From: Paraspadella gotoi
Lineage: Eukaryota > Chaetognatha
Direction of reading: 5' to 3'
DNA: 64,000 bases
NCBI GenBank assembly: GCA_051294375.1
Contig: CM119267.1
Span: 14,959,391-15,023,390 of the forward strand
A program made the position numbers and the translations under genes. Position 1 is the first letter of the stretch. Every line of letters begins with the position of its first letter. Positions 24,942 to 43,366 of this stretch are shown here, in pieces. The notes under the pieces are model-generated. The model had not been told where the DNA came from, did no database searches, and saw only the letters and a program-made list of their open reading frames with translations.

Positions 24942-27900
24942 TGAATATATAACGTATAATTATTATTATCGTAACTTTTTCACAAAATAAACGAGGAAAG
25001 AAAATTAGAGGAGGAATTTGTGACGACTTGTAATTATTTTCTGCCTGCCACCGGAAAAAAAGAAATGCTTTAAAAAATTATTATTGTCAATAAATGTTTG
25101 AATAAATCATACTGTCAGACATTTCCCATCAGAAAAGACAACACGACGCCTTTTCTCTCTCGGGGTTATTCCGATGGAAAAAGAGAGAAATCGAAAGAGA
25201 CAGAAATATGTGTAAAAATGTTTTTTTTCTCTTTTTCAGTTTTTCGGAATGTCTTTTGCGTTTGGGTTACGCTTTCGTCAAAACAGAGTTTTTCGTTACG
25301 AAGAAATTTTTTTGGCCGCATTTAGTATCTAGTCGTCAAATCGAAAGTGTGTTTTTTAACGAACCTTCATCCGATTATGCAAAACGGTTTCACTCGCGTC
25401 CACCGTTAAACTTCGCGTTCGCTTTGGCTTCGTGCTTCGCATCCGCATCGGCGAATGGAAACGATTAATCGCGAACAAACAATCCATAAACAAACAAACA
25501 AAAACGTATTTAACTAATCCGTTATATAATGGTTCGAGTTGGTTTTTTTTCTCTATTCTCGAAAATTACATCTTTCGTCGCGTCGCGAAATTACGTAAAC
25601 GGAAACTATGCCGTCCCATAGAATTTCTAATTTTTTCTAAAGCTTAAAAAAAAACATTTCAACCTTGAAATCCGTAAAAAAAAAAATCACTTTTGCAGTT
25701 TTCACCAAAGTCCGAAGACTGGCGTCGATCGTTGTCCCATTGATCAAATTTACGAAGACTCAAAAACTGAAATCCGATCGCCGATGGTCAATTGGTCAAT
25801 TGGTCATCGCTGCGTCTCGTCTCTCTGACTCAGAATCTACGATGACGATTGACGAATCCGCTTCTCTAATTCTTTTTATTCTTTTCTCGGTCAGTCTTTG
25901 GGAGCTCGAATGAATCCAACAGAGACGACGACGACGATCCAAAAATTCGTTCTCCCGTCAATTGTTTCCGACGACGCGAAACTAATGTTCTCCCTGACGA
26001 TTTCGCTTCGCCGAAACGACTTACCTTTTTTTACGGCGCGCAGAGGCAGCGGGCAGCAGCGGCGGCTGCCTCGTCGGCCGCGTCGGCTGCGGCGACCTCA
26101 CCTTCTTTCTCCCGGGGATCGAGAACCGACTCGATCGTCTCTGTCTCTGACTTTTTTTTTTCTCTCTCTCTTTATTTTCTTCTCTTCTTATCTTTCGAAT
26201 TCGTTTCCACGCAATTTCTGCTAAGAGGTTGGAGTAATTTCTAAATCGATGTAAGTCGTTTGGTTTTTTTTCGTCGAATATTTTTGACTACGTCATGATT
26301 ACAGAGCTATGGAATGTTTTGTTCAAATGATAGTATGGAAATAAAGGATGTGACCCGCAATAATTATAAAAAAAAAAAAAAACTCATTGGAAAATCCTTG
26401 AACTCGCGATAAAGTTACATCTTAATACAAGAATTGAAAACAATTTAATAAACAACAAACCAAAAAAAATCTAGAGTACTGCAAAACAAGAGTGAAAGTT
26501 TTATTTTTTTTTATCTTCTCTTCCAAACTGGGATCTAATAAAAACGTGGGCGGACGAATTTTTGACGTCGGTTTCACGAGGTTAAGACAACCTCGTATAT
26601 TACGACCTTCACGAGGGATAAAATCCATACAACGAGATGCAGAGAAATTTTCATAACGAGCTTCGTCAAAGATTAAATCTTGGGAATTAGTAGTTAGAAG
26701 TCAGGATGACGGTTCGAAATTTAAAAAAAGTTCATTATCAATCCGTTAGAAGATTCAAATATGTTTAAATCCAACATTTTTTAACAAAGTGCATTTTTAA
26801 AAATTATTTTAAATTACGGAATTAAGAGTTTTACCTAAGTTTTCTCTGCCTCATATTTATGAACTTTAAATTTAAAAAAGCAAGAAAAAAGTTGTCAAGA
26901 TCTTCACACTTGATAAAATGTTTACGGTCTTCCCTAGGGATAAAAATATTTACAACCATCTTCCTACGAAAGAACTTTTGACGAAATCTCGAGAAAGTTT
27001 CGCGAGATAGTTTTCTTCCTCTATTCACACAAGAGTCGGAAAGATTTTCACTAATTTCAAATCAGTCCCAAATCAACATTAACGGAAAAGAGTCATCTTG
27101 GTTTTCGACTATTTCGCTTGCTAACGATATCTTCACTTGAAAGCGCAGCCTACCACCGACTTCACAAGGTCATCCTCGCTGCGACGACGAAGGGCGTTCA
27201 CTTGATTCTTTTTTTTTTTCATCCGGACCCCGGGTGCGACGTCACTGGGGTTTTCGATCGAAATCAAACTTCAAATTCGATCTCTGACGTCGCCTTCTCT
27301 TCGTCATCTCCAAAATGTAAACANNNNNNNNNNNNNNNNNNNNNNNNNNNNNNNNNNNNNNNNNNNNNNNNNNNNNNNNNNNNNNNNNNNNNNNNNNNNN
27401 NNNNNNNNNNNNNNNNNNNNNNNNNNNNNNNNNNNNNNNNNNNNNNNNNNNNNNNNNNNNNNNNNNNNNNNNNNNNNNNNNNNNNNNNNNNNNNNNNNNN
27501 NNNNNNNNNNNNNNNNNNNNNNNNNNNNNNNNNNNNNNNNNNNNNNNNNNNGACGACGAATTCAGCGACCGTTCCCCTTCCGAATCTCAAAACGAAGGGG
27601 TGTCAGCGGAGGCGGAGGGCGGAAATGCCCTCGATTCAATGCCTTCAATGCCCTTCGCCGCCCTCTCCTACGCCTCTAATGCCTTTAATGCCCTCACCGC
27701 CGCCGACGAAAAAAGAAAAAATAAAATTCGGATTTATCTTTTTCGATCTAAATTGAGAAAATATTTCTCGAGTCCGATTGACCGCGAAAAAGAAAGAAAA
27801 AAAAAAGAAGAAAATATCCGGATCTTGCGAAAGATTTCTTCATCTTTAGGATTTTCTCTTTTTCCAGATTTTCAAACATTTTTGCAATGATTTGATTCCG

Positions 27901-28951
27901 AAGACTCAAGAATGAACGTAACTTCTTTGGACAAATTTTGATATGTCCGTACAGATACGAAGATAATCCAAGCGTCCGTCTCTTATTATTTCCGTCCACG
28001 TCTTCGATCCTCCATCCATCCATCCATCCATCCATCCCTCAGGGATAGAGCTACCCCTTGTTTCGCATCGGAAGTTTCTTTTCTTTTTCGAACGGAAGTC
28101 GAAACTTCTTTCTTCCCTTCGATGATAATTGATTCGAAGACGAATAAGGGCCTGACTCTTAGATCAGAACCAAAAGGGATGACTCCGTCTCTCTCGCGTT
28201 ACCAAACAACGAACATGTGCTATTAAAAAAAAAACCACAGCATCGCCTACAACATCAACATCAGAATTCAGAAGGAACCTGCGTCGTCATCCTTATTTTT
28301 TCATAATTGGAATTTTATAGTCGAACCATTAGAATTAGGCTGTCGACGTTGACGTTTCTCCGAGTCACAACAAAATTTCGAGTTAATTCCCACTTCCGTC
28401 ATATTTCTCTCTCTCTCTCNNNNNNNNNNNNNNNNNNNNNNNNNTTTTTTTTTTTTTTGGGTGTTTGGGTTTTTTTTTTTTTTTGTGACGGGCTCACGAG
28501 CAAAATGAGGGTTCGCCTCCTAATTCCAATTTTGTTGAAAAATCAAGTTTCTTTTCGAACTTCGGGTTCACATAGTAGTTTTAGAGGTTTTTTTTTTTAG
28601 TTTAATGTTATTTTATGTTGTTTCTTTATTTGTTTTTGTTTTCTATGAAAGTAAAAAAAAATAATAGAAAGGAAAATTGCGTCGCCCATCGGTCGGAGGT
28701 CACGCCGATCTGAGGTCACGTGACAACGGATATAACAAAATTGAAAGTAACATCCAACAAATACAATAGAAAGGATGAACAAAACAAACAAACAAACAAC
28801 GAACGAACGAACGGCAAAGAATGCAAATTACAACAGAAACTGGCTTTTTCCTGATTTTAGGTCATTCGAGAGATAATTGCATACAAGAAAGAAGAAGCCC
28901 TTTACGATTTTGAATTATTTCCTGCCGTGCTGCAAGAGCAATTCAACGAGG

Positions 28952-29017
<66 letters not shown>

Positions 29018-31196
29018 CACTCTCTCTCTCTCTCCTCTCTCTCTCGCCTCTCTCTCTTCTCGGGCAAGAAAATTGAATTTGTGAAGTTTTCGGTCGTCCG
29101 AGGTCACGAAATCTTTTGACTCGAGCGTCGAACAGAATTTACCTTCGAAAAAACTGGGCGACACAAAAAGTCGAGAAAAAAAAAATCGAAACGAGCTGCG
29201 TTCCCGGGAGAAATTATAGGAAACAACCCGAAACTGTTGTGCTTGTGTCAGGTTTGGTGGAGAAATGTTAGAGGGAAAGAATTGAAAAAGGTTTTGTAAT
29301 CTTTATCCGTTGCTACATTGTGGTTTTTTACGCTTTCTAATAGCATTTACTTTTAGATAAAAATGTGTACCAAATAACTCAATTTAGTTAAATATCGAGA
29401 AGAAAAAGACGAAAGAAGGAAGAAGAAAAGAAAAGAAAGAAAAAAGAGAAAGAAAAGAAAGAAAGAAGAAGAAAGAAAGAAGAAAGAAAGAAAGAAAAAA
29501 AGAAGAAAAGACAGGACAGACAGACAAGACAGAGCAGACAGGCAGCAGGCAGGCCAGCAGGCAGGCAGGCAGGGAGGGGAGGCGGCAGGCCACGGCAGGA
29601 AGAGGAGGCGAAAGAACAAGAAAAAGAAAAGAAAGAGCGAGGATAACATACATAAACAACAAACAAAATTAAGACAAAAGGAACACGTAGTACTAGAAAA
29701 ACCGTATCCTAGTCTTTAAAAAACATTAAAGAGAAAGAGAAACGAAAAAAAAAAACAGTGAAGCAAAACGACGAAGAAAAGGAGTAACGATCAACGAGAG
29801 AAAATAAAAAGCAGGGAAAAAAAAGTGTTGAGAGATCGACAGTTCGAGGGCGTGATCGATTTGGAAAGGGATCAAACCGGCTAAACCCTAATCTCTTAAA
29901 ACCCGGGAATGGCCCTCTGCCACTCCAGCCCCCCTTACCCGCCCCCCCCCCCTTTCTCCCAACCCTCTGCCTCTTGACGGGCGTCGAATGGACGCCGCGT
30001 TGTAACAACTTTCTCGGCGCGACGATTAGGGATCAGAAGACTGATGTTTTTGAGAGAAAATGGTTAGAACTGTGCGCGACTTAGACCGTTCACTGGTGGA
30101 AAGAGATAAGAACTGTGCAAGAGACCCTCCATCTGCGGTTGAAAAGAACAGTGGCCTGATGGTAATTTCCTTATACGAAAAAAAAAACCTACGGCTAGAC
30201 ACTGGATTGCTTAAGTTATGATTTAAAATTTAGACTTGAATTTTTCAGATTATTATTGACACCCAAAAAAAAACTTCGATTCAAATCCTGGGAAAACCCT
30301 GAAAATTTCAAAATCACAATTTTCGTTTCAAGAATCCTCAGATTTAATTACGTTTTCTTTCTACTCTATACTTTTAAATTTCTTTCTTTTTCTTTCCCAT
30401 TCGCCAGAAACTTAAGTTTGAAACAACTACGAAAATAAACAATTCACTCGCGAAAAGTAAATAAACTAAAAAAACAAAACAAACAAACTAATAGTCTGTG
30501 AAGTTTTCCTTTCAATGTCGAACTTTCGCCAGCGGCTACGAAAATGACGTTAACGGTAGACGACAGGTAAGACTGATAGCATTACAATTACAATTTCCAA
30601 AAAAAATTTCAAAAATGAACTAGAAAAACTATAAATAGCGCTAGTGGAAGTAAGCTGAGAATACCCGCTTTAAGAGGACGTAAACAAAGAGGATGTAACG
30701 ATTCAGTTTCTAAATTTTGGGTCTTCGTGCTTCGAGTCGCCGACTTACGGATCTCTGGATGGAAGGGCAGAAAAAAAGTTGAAAACAGCGACAGTTTTTT
30801 AAAAAAAAATCACCGAGTAGTTTAAAATGGATTTACTGCTCACGAAAAGTTTAAATCAATACCGAACAAGGTCTTCGTTTAAGACTAACGAGCAAAGTGA
30901 TCCGGTAGGAAAAGGTTATTCGCAGTTTTTATGTTCTTAAAGGGGCGATAATTAAGAATTACTATCTCTGTCCCGAATTTCATTTGCGGACGTTGTACAC
31001 ATAGTTTCAAAAATAGCGGAAAGGAATTTTGAATGCCTGAATTTTTTTTGTCAAATCAGTAACTATACAAAGACAATTTTAATGACAATTTCGCATGTGA
31101 AAAATGTTTAAAGATGCCAAAAAAATGGGAAACTTAAAACCCTAAAAAGCCAAAAAAGAAAAACAATTAAAAATACGCAGAACAAACCGATCTCTC

Positions 31197-31235
<39 letters not shown>

Positions 31236-33900
31236 TCTTTTTTTAAAAGTATTTTTTTCAAGAGAAACACTACCAGAGGTTTTCACTGCAATTCGAGACG
31301 GAGATTGAATTTGGTTCTGATTAGCCTCTATTAGCGAGAAATAAGTTCAAAACCTTTCAAAAAACTTTGCATTTTTCGAAATGAAAAATAAAAAGAAAAA
31401 AAAAATTGAAAACAAGAAAAATGGTTTCTTTACGTCGCTGAATTCTCCGGTCAGTATTTTTTTTTTGCTGCTCAACCCGTTGTGAGTAAAAACTAAGGTT
31501 CACCGCCAACCGCGAACCGTCACCGATCGTCACGTGATTCGAGTCCGTTTTCGTTATGAAGGACGTTGACGAAAATGATGGTTTCGTCGCCTCGTGACGA
31601 AACCGCGCGGAGAAATCTTCCACGTCATCCTGCGCCTCAATGGCGTCAGACTTTTGGGTGGCGGATTTTGTTGAACGAACTTCGCTCGAGTCACGGTTCG
31701 TTTTTTTTTGGGGGGGGAGGTGGAGGAGAAAAGCCGATTTCAGCAGTTTCGTTTTGAAAATCATAATCTATTAGCTGGTCGTTATATATAAATTCTATGA
31801 ATATTACAAAATATATATATATATATATATAAATTCTATGAATATTACAAAATATTACAAAATATTCTTGCTCCTTGCTCTTTCCTTCCTTCCTTCCTTC
31901 CTTCCTTCCTTCCTTCCTTCCTTCCTTCCTACTCTCTTTCCCTTCTTCCTTCTCCTTCTCTTCTCGAGCCTTTATACACAGCGAACACTGATGATGTAAA
32001 ATATAAGAAATGCAAACAAAATTATAACTAAAAATTTACTTTATCGGGAAGGGATGACGTATAAATTAAATATGATTGGAAAGGAACTGATAATAATAAT
32101 TCGGCTTAAAAAGCTGTCATTTTAAATTCAAATAAGGGTTGAGAGGCATAAAATTGTTTATCGAAATACTCACAATCTTCCAACGTGAGCCGCGTGATTC
32201 CGTGAACCCGCTCACGATTTTTTTTAGTCGAGATGCTCAGTCACGAGCTTATTCTTCATCACGGAGAGAGAGAGTGATAGATCGATCGCGTTCGAATCCT
32301 CGATCCAGTTTTACGATCGACACAAAGACGATCCTTCAAGATTCCTAATCAATTGACACAGTCTCGTCTTCAGCTTCTTCTGTTTATTCTCGGTCGAACA
32401 GTGAAGAAAAACTTTTTCCAGAGACGAAGAAAGCAAAGAAAAAAAATAAATACTCCCTTTTTCCACTCTGTCTCTCTCACTCTCTCTCTCTCCATTTTCC
32501 GCTTTTTCAATTCCGACTCTCGAAAAAATCATTTTAGACTCTACACAAACTCTTTTCTTTTTTTTCTTCTTCTGCCGAGAGTCTCAGCGTTCGATTCGCG
32601 AGAAGAGAAATTTTTTAAAGTTTTTTTTTCGGAGATTTAAAATTATTTTGGGAGCGAAAAATCTCGAATAGCTTTTCGATAAAAATTTTAATAAAGCGTA
32701 CCACCTCCCGGACTAAAACGTTTTTTTTTTTTGAGGAAAAAGATTTAATCAAAATATTTTTTAGATCGGCTGATCGGATGGCGACAAAGAAACGTTGCGC
32801 AAATTCTATTAATAACAATCGCACGGAATATAATATCAATATATAAATTCCAATGTCATAAAAGCTATGGATTTAGTTCGTAACTAAAATGTTTCATTCA
32901 TCAAACAATTATTGTAAATAAACATCGTTAATGGCCGCACGCACAAGCCTTTGCCGAATTTACACTCGAAGCAGGTATATTCAGCTTTTGAATTACGTAT
33001 ATTGGATGTACCAATGCCTAAAATTAAACTTCGCGGTTGACTTTTAAAAAATATTTTTTGGGAAAGTACAAAAGTAAATCCCCCGCATGATCTATTGACA
33101 GTCTGCGTCATTCGAAAAAACCCGTTATTTCCGAATCTCGCAGATTGGCCCTGAAAATATTGACTGCGAATCTTTAAGTTCTTGACTCCATCTGCGTTGT
33201 AGTATTACTTCCGCCGCTAGGAGGTTTAAAAGAAAAATAAATATATATAGAATAAATATATATATATGCAGTATATACTGCACTTGAACCCAAATTCGAC
33301 GTTTTTAATCAATAATTAAACAGTGCATGCGATGACTCTACAAACTCAAAAATAAACAAAGTTATATATTTATCCTATGATTAAATTTAATTTCATTATG
33401 GTTTTATTTTCAATTCCACAAGTGACAAAAACAATTTTACTTGGGCCAGNNNNNNNNNNNNNNNNNNNNNNNNNNNNNNNNNNNNNNNNNNNNNNNNNNN
33501 NNNNNNNNNNNNNNNNNNNNNNNNNNNNNNNNNNNNNNNNNNNNNNNNNNNNNNNNNNNNNNNNNNNNNNNNNNNNNNNNNNNNNNNNNNNNNNNNNNNN
33601 NNNNNNNNNNNNNNNNNNNNNNNNNNNNNNNNNNNNNNNNNNNNNNNNNNNNNNNNNNNNNNNNNNNNNNNNNNNNNNNNNNNNNNNNNNNNNNNNNNNN
33701 NNNNNNNNNNNNNNNNNNNNNNNNNNNNNNNNNNNNNNNNNNNNNNNNNNNNNNNNNNNNNNNNNNNNNNTTTTTTTTCTTTTTCCCAACCCACCCACTC
33801 ACCCGGGGACTTTCCAACTTCTCTTTTTACACTTTCTCTTATCTTACCCATTTCTCTTCTTTCCTATCTTTTCCCCATTCTTTTTCCGCCGATCCCTTTT
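24942..33900. other. No supported gene
   Basis: AT-rich sequence with Ala/Ser-coding low complexity at 26,040-26,110, an aatgcc-type minisatellite at 27,625-27,690, (CCAT)n at 28,010-28,036, (TC)n at 28,953-29,052, an AAAG-rich tract at 29,395-29,520, GCAGGCAG repeats at 29,535-29,590, (TA)n at 31,811-31,832 and (TTCC)n at 31,882-31,929. Gaps are at 27,324-27,551, 28,420-28,444 and 33,450-33,770. TCACGTGA palindromes are at 28,716-28,723 and 31,530-31,537. The plus-strand frames at 27,118-27,310 and 31,566-31,757 have no recognisable domain. Confidence 0.45.
31882..31929. repeat. (TTCC)n microsatellite
   Basis: About twelve copies of the tetranucleotide TTCC in a perfect run. Confidence 0.95.
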
Positions 33901-33945
33901 TTAAACGCTGCTCAATGCCGCCCCTCGACGCTCCATCGCATTCAG

Positions 33946-34063
33946 ACAACTCCGACGATGTATCGCCAGTGTGGCGAACCGGGCGGAGATCTACTTGGCG
34001 GCGCGGCGACGGTTCTCGCCTCGAGAAGATCTTCCACCAACTCTCTCTGCCGCTCTACAGGAG
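33946..34063 (+). CDS. Splice-bounded exon, unrecognised protein
   Basis: The sequence is open between an acceptor (cgcattcag at 33,937-33,945) and a strong donor (GAG followed by GTGAGT at 34,064). The frame reads QLRRCIASVANRAEIYLAAR and continues to SAALQE, an Arg/Ala-rich, probably helical peptide. A second frame beginning at an ATG at 33,915 is also open to the same donor. I do not recognise the family. It may belong with the open segments at 34,397-34,509 and 34,728-34,828, but phases could not be checked across the gap. Confidence 0.4.
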
Positions 34064-34396
34064 GTGAGTACTTTTTAGAGGGTAAGGGAATGACGCTGGT
34101 TGTGAAAGGACGTTAAGGGATGATGCGACGACGATGTAACACAAACACGATTTGACACAAACTTAATCGAATACTATTGGGAAAACCATTTCTTACTAAA
34201 CGTATATTAAGTTATTATTGCATGCGTATTTCGCAGTTGTTGCTCGTTAATTTGACTATTATCTTCCATCTTTCATATCACAGACAAGTTCGTTTCATAT
34301 ACAAGCCTGAAAACGTTCGTTAAAACTTCATTGTTATAATAAATTATACAAAAACAATTCCGCCCCTCCTGCCTACTCGTCTGTTTATGTTTAGAC

Positions 34397-34509
34397 ATGA
34401 ATGTAGTTCGGCCATCGCTTCAGACGAAATGGTTTTTAAATTTCAACTGTCCGTCGAGACGGAAGATAAACTGTTAAAATTAGGACAGATGTTAACCTCG
34501 ATCGGCGGT
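34397..34509 (+). CDS. Possible exon cut by a gap, unrecognised
   Basis: An open segment that runs into the 190-N gap. It includes VFKFQLSVETEDKLLKLGQM, an amphipathic helix-like stretch. A TTTAG acceptor precedes it at about 34,395. No family was recognised; proximity suggests the same gene as the 33,946 exon. Confidence 0.35.
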
Positions 34510-34699
34510 NNNNNNNNNNNNNNNNNNNNNNNNNNNNNNNNNNNNNNNNNNNNNNNNNNNNNNNNNNNNNNNNNNNNNNNNNNNNNNNNNNNNNNNNNNN
34601 NNNNNNNNNNNNNNNNNNNNNNNNNNNNNNNNNNNNNNNNNNNNNNNNNNNNNNNNNNNNNNNNNNNNNNNNNNNNNNNNNNNNNNNNNNNNNNNNNNN
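34510..34699. other. Assembly gap
   Basis: 190 N interrupting the possible exon at 34,397 and ending in a T homopolymer. Confidence 0.95.
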
Positions 34700-34727
34700 T
34701 TTTTTTTTTTTACTCGTGGAACAAAAG

Positions 34728-34828
34728 AATTGGAAGATAGCAAGCCGTGGAAAGGCTCGCCGCTTTCGTTAATGGCCGAGTCCGAGTTCGCGGACAAAGT
34801 CGAGCGGCCGGTGATTGGACGCCCATAA
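34728..34828 (+). CDS. Possible C-terminal exon, unrecognised
   Basis: The segment is open from an AAAAG acceptor to TAA at 34,826-34,828. The peptide contains LMAESEFADKVERPVIGRP at its end. Composition is normal for protein, not low complexity. No family is recognised. It could be the end of the same plus-strand gene as the two preceding exons. Confidence 0.35.
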
Positions 34829-34849
34829 AACTGCGGGCGAAATTAATAT

Positions 34850-35880
34850 GATGACCACGATGGGCGCGAATGAATCAATTGGACCACCAAACTAACGGCG
34901 CATAATGTTTTAAACCTGCAGCGTCATCTTTGGCGCGCGGAATTAAAAGTTGCGGCAGGGATAACTTTGTTTGACTGAAAAAAGCAAACCAGTGCCGCTA
35001 AAAACAAAATGAGCAAAAAAAGGCAATGATAAAAGACAAAGTATTCGGGTCGTTTGGGAGTGAGCTTCATTCTAGGAACCAGGAATTATGGTATTTGGGT
35101 TACAGGGGGTTTGAAATAAAACGATGTAAAACTCGTTAAAAAAAAAGAAAAAAAGATCGATTGACGATCGCCGTGGATCTTGATGAGTCTGTCAATCAAC
35201 GGACTGCGTTGGATATCGATCCCCGATCTCTTCCGCTTCGCAATTAAGTTGAATTAACACAAAAACGATTTCGTATTCATCTTCATTCAGATTCACTTAT
35301 GCTTCAACGTCCGCCCCCTTTTTCGAATCCGAACAGAAAAAAAAGCTTATCCCATTCTCTTTCTAACATTCATTCGAAAGAAATGTTTAAAAAAAATAAA
35401 TAAAAGGGGGAAAAAGGAAAAGCGAAAAACATATTCGTTTTAATTCTTGGGCAAACAATTCCAACTTCGTCCCCGCGTGATACCCGAGTCTTTAACCTTC
35501 TCCGCCAGGGGCGTCGTTGGCGAAACGTTGCGGTTTGGTCGAGGGTTTCGAAACCCTGTTGGCGAAATATCTTTTAATGGAAAGATTATTTGGTTAGGAG
35601 GATTTTGAAAAAAAAGTTGTTTGTTTGTACGGTTGAATTTGAAGCATTTTTGGAGAGCTTCTTTCAGAGAATGGATCAGTCACAACTTGGAAGACACGAA
35701 ATGTTTCTTTTCTTTTTTTTACCATGTCGCCCTCGTTTCATTAGCATCTCTTTCGCAAGCGCCCTTTTATCTCGATTTGATTAGATTTTCGTTTTGGTGC
35801 CTTTCGCCAAATAAGCTTACGATAATCTAACATCACCGTTCACTCTCTAAAAAAATGAAGAAAAGCATTCCGATGAGTTC
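34850..35880. other. No supported gene
   Basis: Unique, mildly AT-rich sequence without splice-bounded open exons that I can defend. Confidence 0.45.
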
Positions 35881-35890
35881 GATTTTTTTT

Positions 35891-35998
35891 CACTAATGCC
35901 ATTAATGCCACTAACGCCACTAATGGCATTAATTAGGGGGCGACCCGCCCGGCCCCGCCGGGTCACGTGACCGGCGCTCTCTCCGGTTCTATGCAAAT
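35891..35998. promoter_or_regulatory. GC-rich spot with taatgcc repeats, E-box and octamer
   Basis: An imperfect palindrome of taatgcc/ggcatta units (35,891-35,937) is followed by GC-rich sequence, then GGTCACGTGACC (35,962-35,971, containing the TCACGTGA palindrome bound by MITF/TFE/USF-type factors) and ATGCAAAT (35,991-35,998, the POU-domain octamer). The cluster of three motif types in 110 bases looks promoter-like. No transcript start or downstream gene was identified, so function is inference. Confidence 0.35.
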
Positions 35999-36036
35999 GA
36001 GAAAGAATCGCTTTCAATTAGTCTCGGGTCCGTCGC

Positions 36037-36074
<38 letters not shown>

Positions 36075-36221
36075 AAGAAAGAAAAAAGAGAGAGAGAGAG
36101 AGAGCAAGAACGAACAAACAGAATCTCTCTGCTTCTGTCATTGTAGAAGGAAAATTGAAAAAAGCCGAGGAACGACTACCGAATGCCAAAAACCCTGTCT
36201 TCTCTCGATCGAACGGTTTAC

Positions 36222-36970
36222 TTAATTGGAATTCTCCTTTTTCATCTCAATCCTTTTGTCTGATTTTCTGTTCTGGCATTTTTCATACATAAATTCAAGA
36301 GAATCGCGAACTCCCTAGCGAAAGTATTTCAGTTTCCGTCTATCTATCCTTTAACAATTCAAGCCGTCAATACACTTAACACTTTATTCGCTTACAAGAT
36401 TATGTAATAAATTAAAATCGCTATTTCTGACCATTTCACAGCTATATACATTTTACATACACTTTTAAAAGTAAAAAAAGGAGCTTTTTTTTTTTTGAAG
36501 GGGTGGGATATGAAGTTAAAAGTCGTCCCTCCGTTCTGCTTATCTCTTTATTCTCTAACTCTTTTCTCTTTCCACCTCTCCTCTCCTATTTTAGTCTTTT
36601 GACTTAATAGGAATTCTCCTTTTTCATCTCAATCCTTTTGTCTGATTTTCTGTTCTGGCATTTTTCATACCTAAATTCAAGAGAATGGCAACTCCTAGCG
36701 AAGTATTTCAGTTTCCGTCTATCTATCCTTTAACAATTCAAAGCCGTCAATACACTTAACACTTTATTCGCTTACAAGATTATGTAATAAATTAAAATCG
36801 CTATTTTGACCATTTCTCAGCCTATATACATTTTAACATACACTTTTAAAAGTAAAAAAAGGAGCTTTTTTTTTGAAGGGGGGATATGAAGTTAAAAGTC
36901 GTCCCTCCGTTCTGCTTATCTCTTATTTCTCTAACTCTTTTCTCTTTCCACCTCTCCTCTCCTATTTTAG
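36222..36970. repeat. Tandem near-copy of ~375 bp
   Basis: The sequence from 36,222 (ggaattctcctttttcatctc) to about 36,595 is repeated from 36,610 to about 36,970 with a few indels. A further duplication, 36,971-37,160 versus 37,200-37,345, flanks the 25-N gap at 37,175-37,199. Stacked duplications beside a fixed-length gap are typical of unresolved overlaps in a scaffold. Confidence 0.75.
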
Positions 36971-37021
36971 TCTTCCTCTATCTCTCCCCTTCTCGCCCCC
37001 CCTTTGCCCCCCTCCCTCTTT

Positions 37022-42850
<5,829 letters not shown>

Positions 42851-43366
42851 CGAATAGTGGGCGGAAGGTTAAGGGAAGTTAAAAGAGAAAATTTTCAACT
42901 TGTTTCTTTCCCTTTTCTTTACTTTTTTTTCTTTTCTCCCCTTTCCTTTTATTCCTTTCTCTATTTCCCCCCTCTTTCCTCCCCCGCCCTCACATCTTCC
43001 TTCTTCTTCCTCCATGAGTTGCTGTGTTGTTGCTGTTTTCCGCTCTTTTTATCTCCTCCTCCTCCGTTTCTCCTCTCCCTCCTCTCCTCCTCCTCCTCCT
43101 CCTCCCCCCCATTCTTCTTTGCCTTCCTCCTCTCCCTCGCTTTCGTCCTCCTCTTCTCATCTCCATTCTTTGTTCGCCTCGGTTGTAAACCTCAATGAAA
43201 TATTGTTCAATTTTGACATTTAATTATCAATAAATTCAATATTGATTCATTTATAAAATAAACATTTGGTCAGAGGTAATATTATTCATTTGCATTCATC
43301 AATCGTTACTTATCATTCAAAGATCGTAATTTATTATTCATGGTTTACAAAGACAACAAAATGGTT

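Noticed and set aside
30540-30566. Short ATG-to-donor segment (ATGACGTTAACGGTAGACGACAG then GTAAGA region) that could be a first exon
   Set aside because: Only seven codons, no downstream exon could be linked, and the upstream in-frame ATG hits a stop.
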